Shown: positions 53,342 through 64,000 of the stretch, piece by piece | Layout: every line of letters begins with the position of its first letter | How positions within the stretch are numbered: the stretch's first letter is position 1 | Source of the DNA: Tricholomella constricta | Lineage: Eukaryota; Basidiomycota; Agaricomycetes; Agaricales; Lyophyllaceae | Length of the DNA: 64,000 nucleotides | Assembly (NCBI GenBank): GCA_013368375.1 | Contig: JAACJP010000024.1 | Coordinates: forward strand, 558,001-622,000 | Reading direction: 5' to 3' | Made by a program: the position numbers and the translations under genes | Notes under the pieces: generated by a model | Told to the model about the DNA's origin: nothing | The model's database searches: none | Seen by the model: only the letters and a program-made list of their open reading frames with translations

Positions 53342-53994
53342 AGTGGTCAATTTTTTTCCGTCTCGTGTTGGGCCATTATTTCCATACCTGCGCTACATAC
53401 GATCTGTTTGCGTTCGTGGTTGATACCCGCATACCACCGTAGACTGTATATCCGTGTGCAATGCACTCCATAATTCACTTCTTCCGTGGGATCGCGAATT
53501 GAGGGCTTGGAAGTGATGTCGATCGGTGCTCTGACGAGGTGTGGTGCGTATGTATATTCCCGAGGCGAGCGAGCAACGATATTATACAGCAAGGCCATCA
53601 GCTAACGATATAGATGGGTTCTGAGGAGAGAGCGGCACAGGAGGTGTAAAGTCAAAACAAAGTCCGCATGACGGATGGGGAGAAAGTGCAGATGAGGTGC
53701 GTAAGGATAGATATCACAAGGCAGGGGGCTAGCAGAAGGAGGAAGGGAAGGGGATGAGGGAAAGCGCCTGATTAACGAAGTTGAAAGGGAGTGATTACAG
53801 AAGATGTAGATCTGCTTTATGATAAAAGATGAAGGAGTGTGCAAAGCATAAATTCAAAGGTCGTTTGTAGAAGACGTGAAGACATAAGTGATCGGAAGCG
53901 ACACTGTCAAAAGGGGGTAAGTTACAACCCCAGGGGACAAGGAGGGAGAGGGATACGTACGGTGATCAAATCTGCCGCTGTGCAAGGTGGGGCT
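53342..53994. other. Intergenic stretch between DBF2 and the orphan gene
   Basis: Two convergent 3' flanks. No motif or supported gene. Confidence 0.5.
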
Positions 53995-55005
53995 TCACCT
54001 GCGAGCGGGGATGCGTATAACGTTCCTGCGTTGGGGATGCGCCTCGTCGTTGACGATCTGGAGGTGAAATAAGTCAAAATGGCTGGGAAAAAGGGTAGGA
54101 ATGCGTACCCTCGGCCTCTTCTCGAACGAGTCGTTATCACAGAACTCCGTTGACTTGCGCTTAATGCGGATCATCAATGGTGAAGACACTTCGTTCGAGG
54201 GCTTTGAATACACAAGATGAGATGCTGCTAGAGATATGTTTTCGGTAGAACATACCGGGGTGGCGGGACCAGCAGAGGATGCAGTCGAATCTGAGTTGGA
54301 AACAGACACAGAGGACGAGGCGGTGGATGACGCAGAGGTGGAAGGGGAAATGTCCATCTCACAAACATCCTCGGAGCACCGCAGTTCCAGTCCCCAGTCC
54401 ATCGCGTTTTCGTCGATTGGCACATCAAGGAGATCCCATTCCTGCTCCGGCTGTGCCAGCTGCATCGCACGGACGGCGGACGCGCCAGCGTCAGTGGCAT
54501 TGCGTGGATAACGCTCATCTACGGTGGTAAACCAGCGGGAGGAATGATAGACGACGGAGGGTTGCTCTGATGGCGCAGCAGATGAGAGCGTGACGGAGGA
54601 ATAGTGGGATCCTGAGGAGAGTGCGCTAGTTGTGCCATTGGGCGAGGTACGGGTGAGGATGGTGCTACGAGGGATAGCGCACTTAAGGGCGGGGCGTCTC
54701 TTGAGTGGTTCGCGTGCCTGTTCCCGGATATCGTGGACAAGGGCAGCAGGTGCTGGGGAGACCTCGAGAATAGGCAGTGGTACAACGCTGACCTGCTTTT
54801 GGGGGCAGTTGTGAGCACTCTGGACGTCAATAGTGAGGCCCAGGTATTGAGCGCGTCTGCGTGCATGGAGTGTGGGTCTCAGCGAAGCGCGAATGCGGGC
54901 AGCGACGTGGGTGTAGTGGTCATTGGCACGGCGGAGGATGAGGATGAGGTTGCGGATGTGGTAAGGCTCGAGAGGAGTGGCAGAAGTGTATGAAGACGAC
55001 ATGTT
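53995..55005 (-). CDS. Hypothetical protein, not recognised
   Basis: A single long minus-strand frame, starting at the ATG at 55005 (MSSSYTS; an in-frame ATG exists at 55077). The N-terminus (YHIRNLILILRRANDHYTHV) predicts an amphipathic helix. The middle is Ser/Thr/Pro-rich with an acidic block, and the C-terminus is basic (RIKRKSTEF, RRNVIRIPARR). A 51-bp segment near 54,108-54,058 has perfect intron ends (GTACGC...CTCCAG) and a length divisible by three, so it may be an intron read through by the open frame; the product would be 319 or 336 residues. Basic and Ser-rich features would suit a nuclear protein, but this is only a guess. Confidence 0.6.
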   Translation of the reverse strand, partial: NMSSSYTSATPLEPYHIRNLILILRRANDHYTHVAARIRASLRPTLHARRRAQYLGLTIDVQSAHNCPQKQVSVVPLPILEVSPAPAALVHDIREQAREPLKRRPALKCAIPRSTILTRTSPNGTTSALSSGSHYSSVTLSSAAPSEQPSVVYHSSRWFTTVDERYPRNATDAGASAVRAMQLAQPEQEWDLLDVPIDENAMDWGLELRCSEDVCEMDISPSTSASSTASSSVSVSNSDSTASSAGPATPVCSTENISLAASHLVYSKPSNEVSSPLMIRIKRKSTEFCDNDSFEKRPRVRIPTLFPSHFDLFHLQIVNDEAHPQRRNVIRIPARR

Positions 55006-56766
55006 AAAGGGCAAAGGCAGAGTGAAGGGTCGGGTGATAGTTTCTAAAGGTCGGACTATTATGTCGTGGATGAACAAAGAGATGGAGTCAAAGAGATCGT
55101 TGAGGGTCGTAGCACGCGCGGCGTGGACAAACGAAGAGACACGAGGAGGCCGGGATGAAAGGAGAAGAAGAAAGCAAAGGAGATGCTGAGGCTCGCTGCT
55201 GCTTTGTGCCTACGCCTCGCGGCAGTTATATCTGATAGATACTTGGACCCACAAACCCTGTGCGCCACGCAGAAGCATGCCAAAGACAAAAGACATCTGT
55301 TAGAAGAACAAGAACAACGCGGCTGTCCAGAGCGGCCCCTGCGTTGCCTGTCCTTGTATTTGTCTTGACTCGTCTTTCCCACAACCCCTTTCGGTTTTCT
55401 TTTTGTTTTCTGGAGGCCGCGGCGTCGCACGTGATCTTCGCCTCCCATATTTCGGCTTCCTCTTGCCTAAAACGCGCATCTGACGCGTTCCAGGCAACTT
55501 CCCGCTCACACCTTGCGCCCTCGCGCTCTACACTCCAGCCTCTAGCACTGTATTCTCAATTATCCACCATGGTAAACTTCGCACTCGATGCCGTCTTGTA
55601 ACCCCATTCACGGACACTTGACGAACACGGAAAATCACAGAATCAATCGTTTTGATCTAGTGTGGCGGGCCCTCCATGTCGAAAAGAACCTCTTCCCAAT
55701 TGTCTGAATGCGGACTCTCGATCTCAAATAATCTTCTAGACACTGCCTGAGCCGCAGCCTCACATCAGGCTTGCCCCACTGTCATGTCATCGTCATCCGG
55801 CCGTCCCCAAGCGTCCATATGCACCCACACCATCAACCTAATGACGACACGTGTCTTGCCTGATCTGTATCTTCACAGCATCCAATTGTCCTCAGAACAG
55901 CGTAAGTGCTCCGAACGGAATAATACTTGCGGCTTGTTGTGACAATTTTCCACCACGGTCATAATCTCCAAATATGGATGAGTTCTGAACTGGTGCTAAC
56001 GGTGTGTATGTACCTCAGCTTCGAATACGATACATGTCCTGAAACGTTTGTCCTCGGTGGTAGTGGTCGCGCTCTGGCTGCGGAGATGAGGACGGGGTGG
56101 GTATACCTATGGCCACTGGGGCTGAGGTCGAGGCTGTCGCCAGAGTCCCAGGTACTGGAATCAGTAGCACTGCTCCTGAGCACTCAAGTGAACCGAGAAG
56201 CTGCTCTTTACAAGTCAGCTGGCTATTACCTGCACGCTCGCTTTCGATCATCCATCCATCCATCAATCTTCCACCGCCGCCACCTGATCCCAGAGTGACC
56301 AATGTCGAACATGGGACATTTGCTCACTTGAAAAAAATTTCACAATCTACCAACTCGAAAAGCTTCGTGTCTGCAGGGACCATTTCCGTTACCCTCGTTC
56401 ATGGTTCAAAATCGTTGAGCCCCTAGCCACTGCCTGCGCCTTCACTGTCTGCTCGTCTACCAGATCAGAGGAATATCTAGTTCCTTCCCCTGGCCTATTC
56501 TTCTTTGCGCGGCGGACTAGTAGACCAAGGGGCCTGGGCTTCAAGCGCATGATTGAGTGTACCCCGCCTTCCCAGTCAACTCGTACTGCCGAGACCACTG
56601 AGGTGCTTGATTAGTTAATCAGCCTCGCATACTTTTCACATATTTTGTCCGTCCATGGGAAGATGTAAAAGTTACAGCAGATGTGGATAGTGGACAGTGG
56701 ATACATAGATGTGAATACAGGTAAAACACCAGTCTTTTGAAGGAAATTCGGATAGTCCAAGATCGA
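55006..56766. other. Long intergenic stretch before the Aurora genes
   Basis: It contains the orphan gene's leader and the 3' flank of the first Aurora gene. Small open frames on both strands have no recognisable motif. A short exon of an unseen gene cannot be excluded. Confidence 0.4.
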
Positions 56767-58165
56767 TCATATTGCACCCCCACTCTCACTTGGTCGATAC
56801 TTCACGATCCAGGGGTGCCTCAGGACAGATGAGAGTGCAAGCCTACGCTGAGGGTCATATTGAAGGAGCTGAGGGGATGTCCGGATGAGCATGGTGGCGC
56901 AAGAGAGAGCAACCTGGACCAACCTTCGCGATCAGGTCTTTGACTTCAACTGATAATGTCGCAGGAAGCTTGAGGTCCACTTTTGCGATGCGTCTGTAGG
57001 TGTCTATCGAGAGCAAGAAGGGCGCTTAACCGAACCTCTCGTGGCGAAGGGTGATGGCGGAAAGAACTCACTGCTAACGCTGCTCCGATCCTCGAATGGC
57101 GGATTCCCGATCAAGAACTCGTACGTCAAAACGCCCAACGCCCACAGATCCACCTTCTCATTGTGTTCCTTCCCTTCCACCATTTCAGGTGGCAGATAAT
57201 CCATCGTCCCACAGAGCGTCATTCTCCTGTTCCCGGGTGCATGAACACTCCAACCGAAGTCCCCAATCTTCAACTCTCCGTCAATCCCGAGCAGCAGATT
57301 CTCTGGCTTGATATCTCGATGAATGACGTGCTTCCCATGCAGGTACATCAGCGCATCAGCCATCTGGTCAATGTACCGCGAGCTCCGTCTCTCAGAGAAA
57401 CTCCCAAGCTTGCTGAGCTGCTTATACAGCTCCCCTTTCCCCGCGAACTCGAGCATCAAGAAGATGCGCTTCGTGTCGTGGAAATACCCATAGAGCCTCA
57501 GGACGTTTGGGTGCCGCAAGTTCTGCTGGATTTCGATCTCGCGGCGGATCTGCTTCTCTACCTTGGATTGAACGATTTCCGATTTGTACAGTGTTTTGAG
57601 GGCAAGGATGTATTTTGGTTCGGCCTTCGTTCGTACCATGTACACGCGCCCGAATTTTCCCTTGCCTAGTGGCCGGCCCATGTCAAAGTCGGTCAAGTGC
57701 CATTCCCGCGTGGGACATTTCCTGCAAAGTAGAGCATATGATGAACGAGATCCGAGGCAAGGACTGGGATACCACACACCGTGAAACGCTGGAATCGAGC
57801 GCAAGCTCTTCTGCAGCCTCTCCATAGATGGCTTGTCCTCGCTTCTCATCATCGATCTCTAGTCCTCCATCGTAGCTTCCAATGTCAATCTTGGGTTGTG
57901 TAGTGGCATTCGATGCGCGAGTTGGCGACGGTTGTCTTGATGTAAGAATGGGTTTACGCAGAGAAGAAGGAGGATGTGCTGGCTTGGTAGTTGGGAAGGG
58001 CTTAGGAGCCGCGAATTTTGTCAGGAGCTTTGATACATTTGATTGACTCGGCTGCTTTGTATGAAGAGGTCTATTAGAAGAACTCGATGATCCTGCATTG
58101 ACCTTGTTTACGCCAGAGATCTCCAATGCTTCAATCTGGCGAGTCACGGAGCCAACGGAAGCCAT
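56767..58165 (-). CDS. IPL1: Aurora kinase, copy 1
   Basis: Exons 58165-57780, 57721-57072, 57003-56924 and 56868-56767 give 405 residues. The N-terminal 130 residues are a Ser/Pro-rich regulatory tail. The kinase domain begins at REWHLTDFD, with GKGKFG (148-153), Lys 171, HRDIKPEN (D265), DFGWS (D283), and the Aurora-specific activation loop with T297 in RRMTLCGT followed by DYLPPEM. It ends [10 protein letters not shown]. The loop has Met where Aurora usually has a first Thr, but the phosphorylated Thr is kept. Aurora B/Ipl1 corrects kinetochore attachments in the chromosomal passenger complex. A paralogue lies 1.2 kb upstream in the same direction. Confidence 0.92.
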
Positions 58166-59390
58166 TTCGGGAGTTTCAACCAAGTGCAGAGTATGTGGAT
58201 TAGAATGAAGGTTGAATTGAGGCGAGGGTAGTTATCAAGGCCAGGGCTCAGCTCAAGCTAGCTCACGGAATCAATGGGGAGACGCAATGTGGGCAAACCT
58301 GATGATGTTTGTACATATTTGCCCCCCCTGTATCCTGAAAGTGAAAAAAGTAAATCCAAATTGCAACCTAAATTTGCCCGACATAGTCCTCAAATAGGCA
58401 GAAAATCAATCTGCACGCAAATGCCTAGGTTTTGTTAAGATCAAAACTATCAAAAATAGAAGCCATCCAAAAATACGACGCGTTCACATGTACTCCTGTC
58501 ATTCTGAGCCAAGATAATGGTGTTTTCATCTGAACAGACCCTGGTCATGACAAAAAAAAGGATGTCTACCAAGAAATTGAGGCTGTAGCTGACATACCTG
58601 ACTCTGAATTTGGCCTCAGTTATCGACATCAAGACGCGCTCATTAGCTGACATAATACGCGTCAAGACACGTACATTTTCCTTTTTGGGAACACTGCAAT
58701 CAGCTGCAAACAACTTGTATCGGCTCAACGCAGAGCGCCATACACCATATATCGTTATCTATTCATGCTATAAGCACTTCCATATATCTAGTATTGGTTT
58801 CATTGCATTACAAGTATGCCAAGAATGGGAAGAGCGGTCAAATGCATTGGAAAACAGCCTTGCGGTTGCCCCAGAATGCCATTGGTTATGTCTGAATATG
58901 GAAGAACCCTGGTAATTCAGTACCTTGAGCTTGAAGTTCCAAATTTTGTAGGAGTGGAGTGAGAGTGCTTTGGCAATTCCGAACAAATGAAATTTTGATA
59001 CATTCTTCTGAACACAAGGGAAACATGATTCAATTCAGTCTCTATTATGCTCAATATTTATTTCTTGATGTACGGTAAGTATGCACAGGTAGAATACATA
59101 CCTATTTGCCTCAGGTTCTCATGCAATATGTAGTTTAATACAAGTCAAGCTGATGGAATCTGAATCGCAGGTTAATGGTGGCTGTGTGCTGAGTCATCAG
59201 CCGTAAAGCCTTAGTGGAGTTGCGTCTCCCCAGAATCAAGGCCGCCGCACGTAAAACGCGGAACTCGCGTTAGGTCACGTGATCCTGTCGACCGTGCGTC
59301 CTCAACATTTGTAGTATAAGTATTCGATAGCTCTACATGGACATGTACAATGCATAGGAACAACCAAGTCGGACCGAGGCATATAAAACA
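58166..59390. other. Intergenic stretch between the two Aurora genes
   Basis: About 1.2 kb, relatively AT-rich. Short open frames on both strands near 58,450-58,915 have no motif. No third kinase fragment was seen. Confidence 0.45.
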
Positions 59391-60812
59391 TTATGAAGTC
59401 CGTTCACTCTGTCCCACAGAAGCTTTGGGTCTGTACCATAGTATCCAAGGATGCTTCAGGGCGTCGGCAAGCGGAATTCGCTTTTCTGGGTCAGATTTTA
59501 GGAGCTAGAAAGAAGTTGCGTACACTGTACAGCCTCATCGAAATATAATGAGCGACAAAGTACAAACCTTTGAGATGAGATCGGCTGCCTCAATTGAAAC
59601 GGTGTTAGGAACTTTGTAGTCCAGCTTGAGGATTTTCCGATATGATTCTGAAGTATTTTCTGTCGGATCGAGCACAGGGCAGAGAATCGGAGGTGACGTA
59701 CTGCGCTGATCGTTGTCCGGCGTCGCGAACGGCGCGCTCCCAACCAAAAATTCGTAAGTCAGCACACCCAGTGCCCAATGATCGACCTTCTCGCAATGGT
59801 GCTTCCCCTCTATCATCTCTGGGGGTAGGTAGTCCGGTGTCCCGCACATCGTTGTCCGCCTGTTCCCAGGAGCGTGGACGCTCCAACCAAAATCCGCAAT
59901 CTTCAATTCCCCATTGAGGCCTAGCAGCAAATTTTCGGGCTTGATGTCGCGGTGAATAACATGTTTGCTGTGCAGGTACTTCAAGGCGTCCGTCATCTGA
60001 TAGATATACCTCGAGCTTCTCCTCTCAGAAAAGCAGCCGACCTTGCTGAGCTGCCTGTAAAGCTCCCCCTTGCCAGCAAACTCCAGCATGAGGAAGACCC
60101 GCGTCTCGTCATGGAAGTACCCATAGAGACGCAGGACATTCGGGTGCCGCAAATTCTGCTGGATCTCAATCTCCCGCCGAATTTGTTTCTCGACGCCAAA
60201 TTGCACGATCTCCGACTTTGTCAGTGTCTTCAAGGCGACGATGTACTTGGGCGCACACTTGGTGCGAACCATATATACCCTCCCAAATTTCCCTTTTCCT
60301 AAGGGCCGGCCCAAATCAAAGTCTCTCAGATGCCATTCGCGTGTTGGGTATTGTCTGGCACACAAGTCAAATGAGAAATAAGACAATATACAGAGCGCAG
60401 CTGGTGCGACTTACCCAGAAATGCTCGAGTCAAGTGCAAGCGTCTCCGCCGCCTCGCCCGTGACAGATCCACCGCGGCTTTCGTTGTCAACCTCAAGGCC
60501 TCCATCATAAAGGCCGATATCAAACGAAGTTTGCGTGTCTCCTGTAGTGGCATGGGGAGTACCGCTATACGCAGGTGGTTTCGGGATTTGAGTAGGATGT
60601 CGCAGGGAGGATGGAGGGTGCGCAGGTTTAGCCTTCAAAAACGGATTTGGCGCGGCGTATTTCGTGAGAAGTTTGGATGCGTTTGGTTGACTAGGTGGTT
60701 TTGCGTGTAGAGGACGCGCGCTGGAGCCCGAAGACGCATTTCCAGCTGTTTTTACACCTGATGAGATATCCAGTGTTTCGATTTGGCGTGTAATAGCAGT
60801 TACAGATGCCAT
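59391..60812 (-). CDS. IPL1: Aurora kinase, copy 2
   Basis: Exons 60812-60415, 60354-59702, 59659-59568 and 59504-59391 give 418 residues. The tail starts MASV like copy 1 and shares [19 protein letters not shown]. Kinase motifs: GKGKFG, Lys 175, HRDIKPEN (D269), DFGWS (D287), activation loop RRTTMCGT with T301. Introns lie at the same three sites and phases (2, 1 and 0) as in copy 1. The second intron is only 42 bp (GTACGT...GACAG), divisible by three, and is easily mistaken for coding sequence; without removal the protein gains 14 residues. All catalytic residues are kept, so both copies look active. Confidence 0.92.
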
Positions 60813-61125
60813 TTCGTAGTACGTTGCAGAGCTGCTTTGAGGCCGTGTCAATGAATTGGCAACTGCTCAAAGATTTGAAGTTCAAAAGGTTTCAACCTGG
60901 ATCGATGATCAATGGTGTTATGTGTCCTAACGAATCGTAGGCGCGTGGTAAGGACTCACTGAAGGAACGCGAGTCAGAGTCACGGGAAGTTCGAATTCTG
61001 GTACAAGTCACATGATCGAGTTTGGTCAAATCTGGACACACTTCCGCGGCTTGCGGATCACTTCGGTGGTTGCCCACTGCCCAGGATTATCACGACCATC
61101 CATGCCCAGGGTTGCCGAATCAGAT
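60813..61125. other. Intergenic stretch upstream of Aurora copy 2
   Basis: Promoter side of the kinase gene; nothing else recognised. Confidence 0.4.
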
Positions 61126-61550
61126 TCACAACCGTCCGACAGCTGTTTCTCTGACCCTCCCAGACCTGATTCCGAGCCCTTCAAGTGTTGGACAATAGTG
61201 AGCAAGTTCATTGCAGGTTAAAAATCCTTGACCATCCTTGAGCTTACCTAGTGGCTCGTTAAACTGATTCGATTTATGTAGAAAGATAAGCGCGTACGTA
61301 ACAGCACTTCTTGGTTCCGTGTCATGCGTTTCAAGAAGCTGCAGGCTGCATTCAGCATAATCATATGCATTTCCCCGACCAACCCTAGCACTTGCACGGG
61401 TCATATGAGTCCCAAGAAAAATGGATCTCACGAGCAAATGGCTTTCACTGTTGTTCAGCGCCGGATATATGCGCTGTATATGTCCACGGTCATCAAACTC
61501 ATCAGAATCCCGATACTTCCAGAGAAAATCGATGACTTTAAACTCTGACT
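61126..61550 (-). CDS. Possible unrecognised gene fragment
   Basis: A minus-strand segment with coding character: acceptor CAG before 61550, open through FKVIDFLWKYRD and HMTRASARVGRGNAYDYAEC to a GTAAGC donor at 61247. A 69-bp intron ends near 61,179, then a short last exon to 61126. I found no upstream exon with a start codon because UNC93 begins at 61782 on the other strand. It may be a gene remnant or an unusual short protein. Confidence 0.3.
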
Positions 61551-61781
61551 CTGCCCCACTACAGCCTTGAAGGGAAAGGAGAGATCAGGTGTTCTCCGGA
61601 CCAATGTCCTATTCAAGTATTTGAACTCGCAGGGCTTCGACCGACGGCCCCTCTCCACTTCGCTGCTCTTCTTCGCCCCACACCTTGGTTGCAGCTTAGT
61701 TTTCGGCAGGCGGCCGTTTATTCTCCCTCTTTCTTGCAGCGTCGGAGGCTCGCTCGCTACCTGCGCCAGTTGCTTCTCGTC

Positions 61782-63902
61782 ATGTCGGGCACAACAGGAG
61801 CGGAGTCCGAGAAAGCCTACAAACGCAGCGAGGACGGCTCTCATATCGACCACGAGGGACGAGTCATTTTCCCACAGCCCACAGGATTGAGAAGGATTTA
61901 CTGCCACCCTCTAACTCAGGCGAGTAGTCTTAGCGAGGCTGGCTTAATTTTTCCCATAATTATTGCGAAATTTATCCTACGACAGGCAGTATTACTCGGA
62001 TTTGTCTGCTTCATGTGTCCTGGTATGGTTTTCTGCCATCATTTTAGTCAAGCGACATATTGTCACTGTTCGCATCCAGGCCTTTTTAACGCGCTCAATG
62101 GGCTTGGAGCTGGTGGTCAGGTAGACTCCACGACCAGTGCCAACGCCAACTCTGTTCTGTACGCGACATTCGCTCTCGGAGCTTTTTTTGCTGGGTACGC
62201 CACCTAACCTAATCAACCCCATTCTCTGGGTTACGGAATTAGTCCACTTATTACCCTCGTTGTATAGATCCGTCACCAACAAAATTGGAGCGAAACGCGC
62301 CCTCCTACTTGGCAGCACAGGATATGCCTTGTACATTGGGTCATTCCTGTGGGCACTCTATTGCTTCTTGTGTTCTACACTTATTCATCTCAACTAGTGC
62401 GGTGAACATTCACCCAAAGGCCGGAGGCTTTGTGATTGCAGCCGGCGCGGTTCTAGGACTGTGCGCCGGTCTCCTCTGGACGGCTCAGGGCTCCCTGATG
62501 CTCGCGTATCCCACAGAAGCGCAGAAGGGCGTATACATAGGTGTATTCTGGGCCATATTCAATCTGGGCGCAGTTGTTGGCGCGTCGGTTTCGCTGGGCC
62601 AGAATTTTCACTCCAAGGTAATGTCAGTGTTTCGACGCCTATAACCATTCCCCCCTCTTTTGCTTCTTTCTATATGGAATTGATTGTTTCCATCCAAACA
62701 ACCTAGGCTAACTCTGGTAAGCGTCCCGTAATATCGTTTTTGGTGTCTCCTTCACATCGAGATCCCAACTCAAGTCGGAAACGGCACCTATGTATGTTTG
62801 CTTCCACCCTTCCCGAGTTTCCACACACGAACGCTTTTCCCAGATCGGCTTCCTCATCCTCACCCTTATCGGAGTGCTTATTCCGTTGTTGATGGTGGAC
62901 CCGAACGACATGGTCAGGACAGACGGTACTAAAGTCACAGCTCCGCGCCATCCCTCTTGGAAGGTCGAGATTTACGGTCTGTGGGTCACACTCAGGACAG
63001 ATCCCATGATCATCCTGCTCTTTCCCATGTTTTTTACCTCCAACTGGTTCTACACCTGGCGTGAGTACCCCTACATCGACTGAAACGAAGTTCTTACCAG
63101 GAATAGAATTCAACGAGTACAACAATGCTTTGTTCAATATCCGCGCACGGTCCCTCAACAATCTAGTATACTGGTTCGCTCAGATTCTGGGCTCCATCTC
63201 CATCGGCTTCCTATTGGACCAGCAAAGTATAGCCCGCCGCACGCGAGCTTTCGCAGGTTGGGCGATTTTGCTCTCCATGGTCTTCGTGGTCCATATTTGG
63301 GCATATTTCTACCAAAAGTTCGTTCGTTAGCCAACGATTATCACTGTCCGTCATAAATTAATCTCTATCCACAGGGATTATACCCGAGAATCCATCCCAC
63401 CCGACGCGGAGAAGATGGACATTTTTGACCACAGGTACACCTCAAGGGTATTACTCTACATTGCCTGCGGGCTTCTCGACGCAATGTGGCAAACAACAGC
63501 CTATTGGATTATAGGCGCCATGTCGAACGACCCCGGAAAACTCGCGCATTTCACAGGCTTCTGTACGTGTCACACTTTGCTCAATGCTCAGATAATGCGT
63601 GTCGCGTGCTCTTGTGCCATAAAGAAAGGGTTATCTGACGGTTGCTCCCCAGACAAGTCGTTCCAGTCTGCGGGCGGCGCAGGCGTCTGGCGAGCCGATG
63701 CCGTCAAAACTCCGTACGTGGAATGCCTTTGTATACATATATGTCACCGAGGACCAACTGCATTTTCTTCGATCGCGTTCCTAGATTCATGAACGTGTTC
63801 ATCTCCACATGGGCACTCCTGGTTGGGGGGCTCGTTTTCGCCCTGCCCATGATCTACATGCGCGTCAAGGAACGTACCGAACTTTCCGATGAAGTACTGT
63901 GA
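61782..63902 (+). CDS. UNC93-like major facilitator membrane protein
   Basis: Twelve exons: 61782-61919, 61986-62022, 62080-62194, 62268-62348, 62398-62617, 62707-62716, 62775-62791, 62844-63060, 63107-63317, 63375-63562, 63653-63713 and 63785-63902, giving 470 residues. Motifs LLGFVCFMCPGLFNALNGLG, GFVIAAGAVLGLCAGLLWTAQGS, YPTEAQKGVYIGVFWAIFNL and SNWFYTW...FNEYNNALFNIR are those of fungal UNC93 (DUF895) proteins. About 11-12 membrane helices are expected. Exons of 10 and 17 nt are unusually small, and the first intron seems to start with GC (GCGAGT). A role in ion or small-molecule transport is assumed from the family; the substrate is unknown. Confidence 0.88.
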
Positions 63903-64000
63903 GCAGAATCTTCTTTTCTCTAGTTCGAATGGGATATTCACCATCTCCGACATGTAGTGCACGTATGGATGATTCGGGGCGCATCCGTGTCGCCGCAGAA

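Noticed and set aside
61455..61907. 150-codon minus-strand open frame
   Set aside because: Antisense to the first exon of the UNC93-like gene; a shadow frame.

Overview
The window is a gene-sparse, transposon-packed piece of a filamentous fungal genome. It is almost certainly from a mushroom-forming basidiomycete (Agaricomycetes). The introns are 50-70 bp, genes have many exons, and it carries families typical of that group: KDZ/CxC-type transposases, Tnp2-type CACTA elements, PIF/Harbinger, hAT, Tad-like LINEs and Ty3/gypsy chromoviruses. There are no bacterial features (no operons, ribosome binding sites or CRISPR). No tRNA or rRNA gene was recognised.

Region 1 (1 to about 12,090) is a stack of nested elements. 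A LINE (1-3831, 5' end outside the window) ends in a 23-A tail that sits inside the coding sequence of a minus-strand PIF/Harbinger transposase. A complete 3,542-bp hAT element (4829-8370) with an 8-bp target duplication splits the 5' part of the same Harbinger copy. Next comes a decayed CACTA (Tnp2) transposase on the minus strand (about 8,530-11,280) with internal tandem duplications.

Region 2 (about 12,100-29,129) is an old minus-strand Ty3/gypsy chromovirus, called A here, with diverged LTRs. Between pol and the 3' LTR it carries a spliced gene in the antisense direction, with a Cys cluster and a coiled coil. A very young plus-strand chromovirus, B (20,898-27,270), is inserted in the Gly-rich part of A's gag. 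B has identical-length, apparently identical 497-bp LTRs, a TCCTC target duplication, intact gag and pol, and a GGGTTTT slippery site overlapping the end of gag.

Region 3 (29,130-34,377) holds an acidic/Lys-rich companion gene and a KDZ transposase of the CxC5/CxC6-associated type, both broken. They are followed by repeats containing the palindrome GTCCGATCGGAC. Region 4 (34,378-46,468) is a head-to-tail array of a third chromovirus family, C, on the minus strand: LTR, body, LTR, body, LTR with an exact 4,657-bp period, plus a diverged partial third body. All bodies share the same deletion, which fuses gag in frame to pol.

Region 5 (about 47,690-63,902) is the conserved host-gene block: YOP1, OST5, RPA12, SPC25, DBF2/SID2, an orphan gene, two tandem Aurora kinases and an UNC93-like MFS protein. 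YOP1/OST5 and SPC25/DBF2 are head-to-head pairs with very short shared promoters. SPC25, DBF2 and both Aurora kinases act in chromosome segregation and mitotic exit. Several introns appear to be GC-AG. Across the older transposons, most inactivating stops are CGA-to-TGA or TGG-to-TAG changes, as expected from methyl-cytosine decay or a RIP-like process, whereas element B lacks them.
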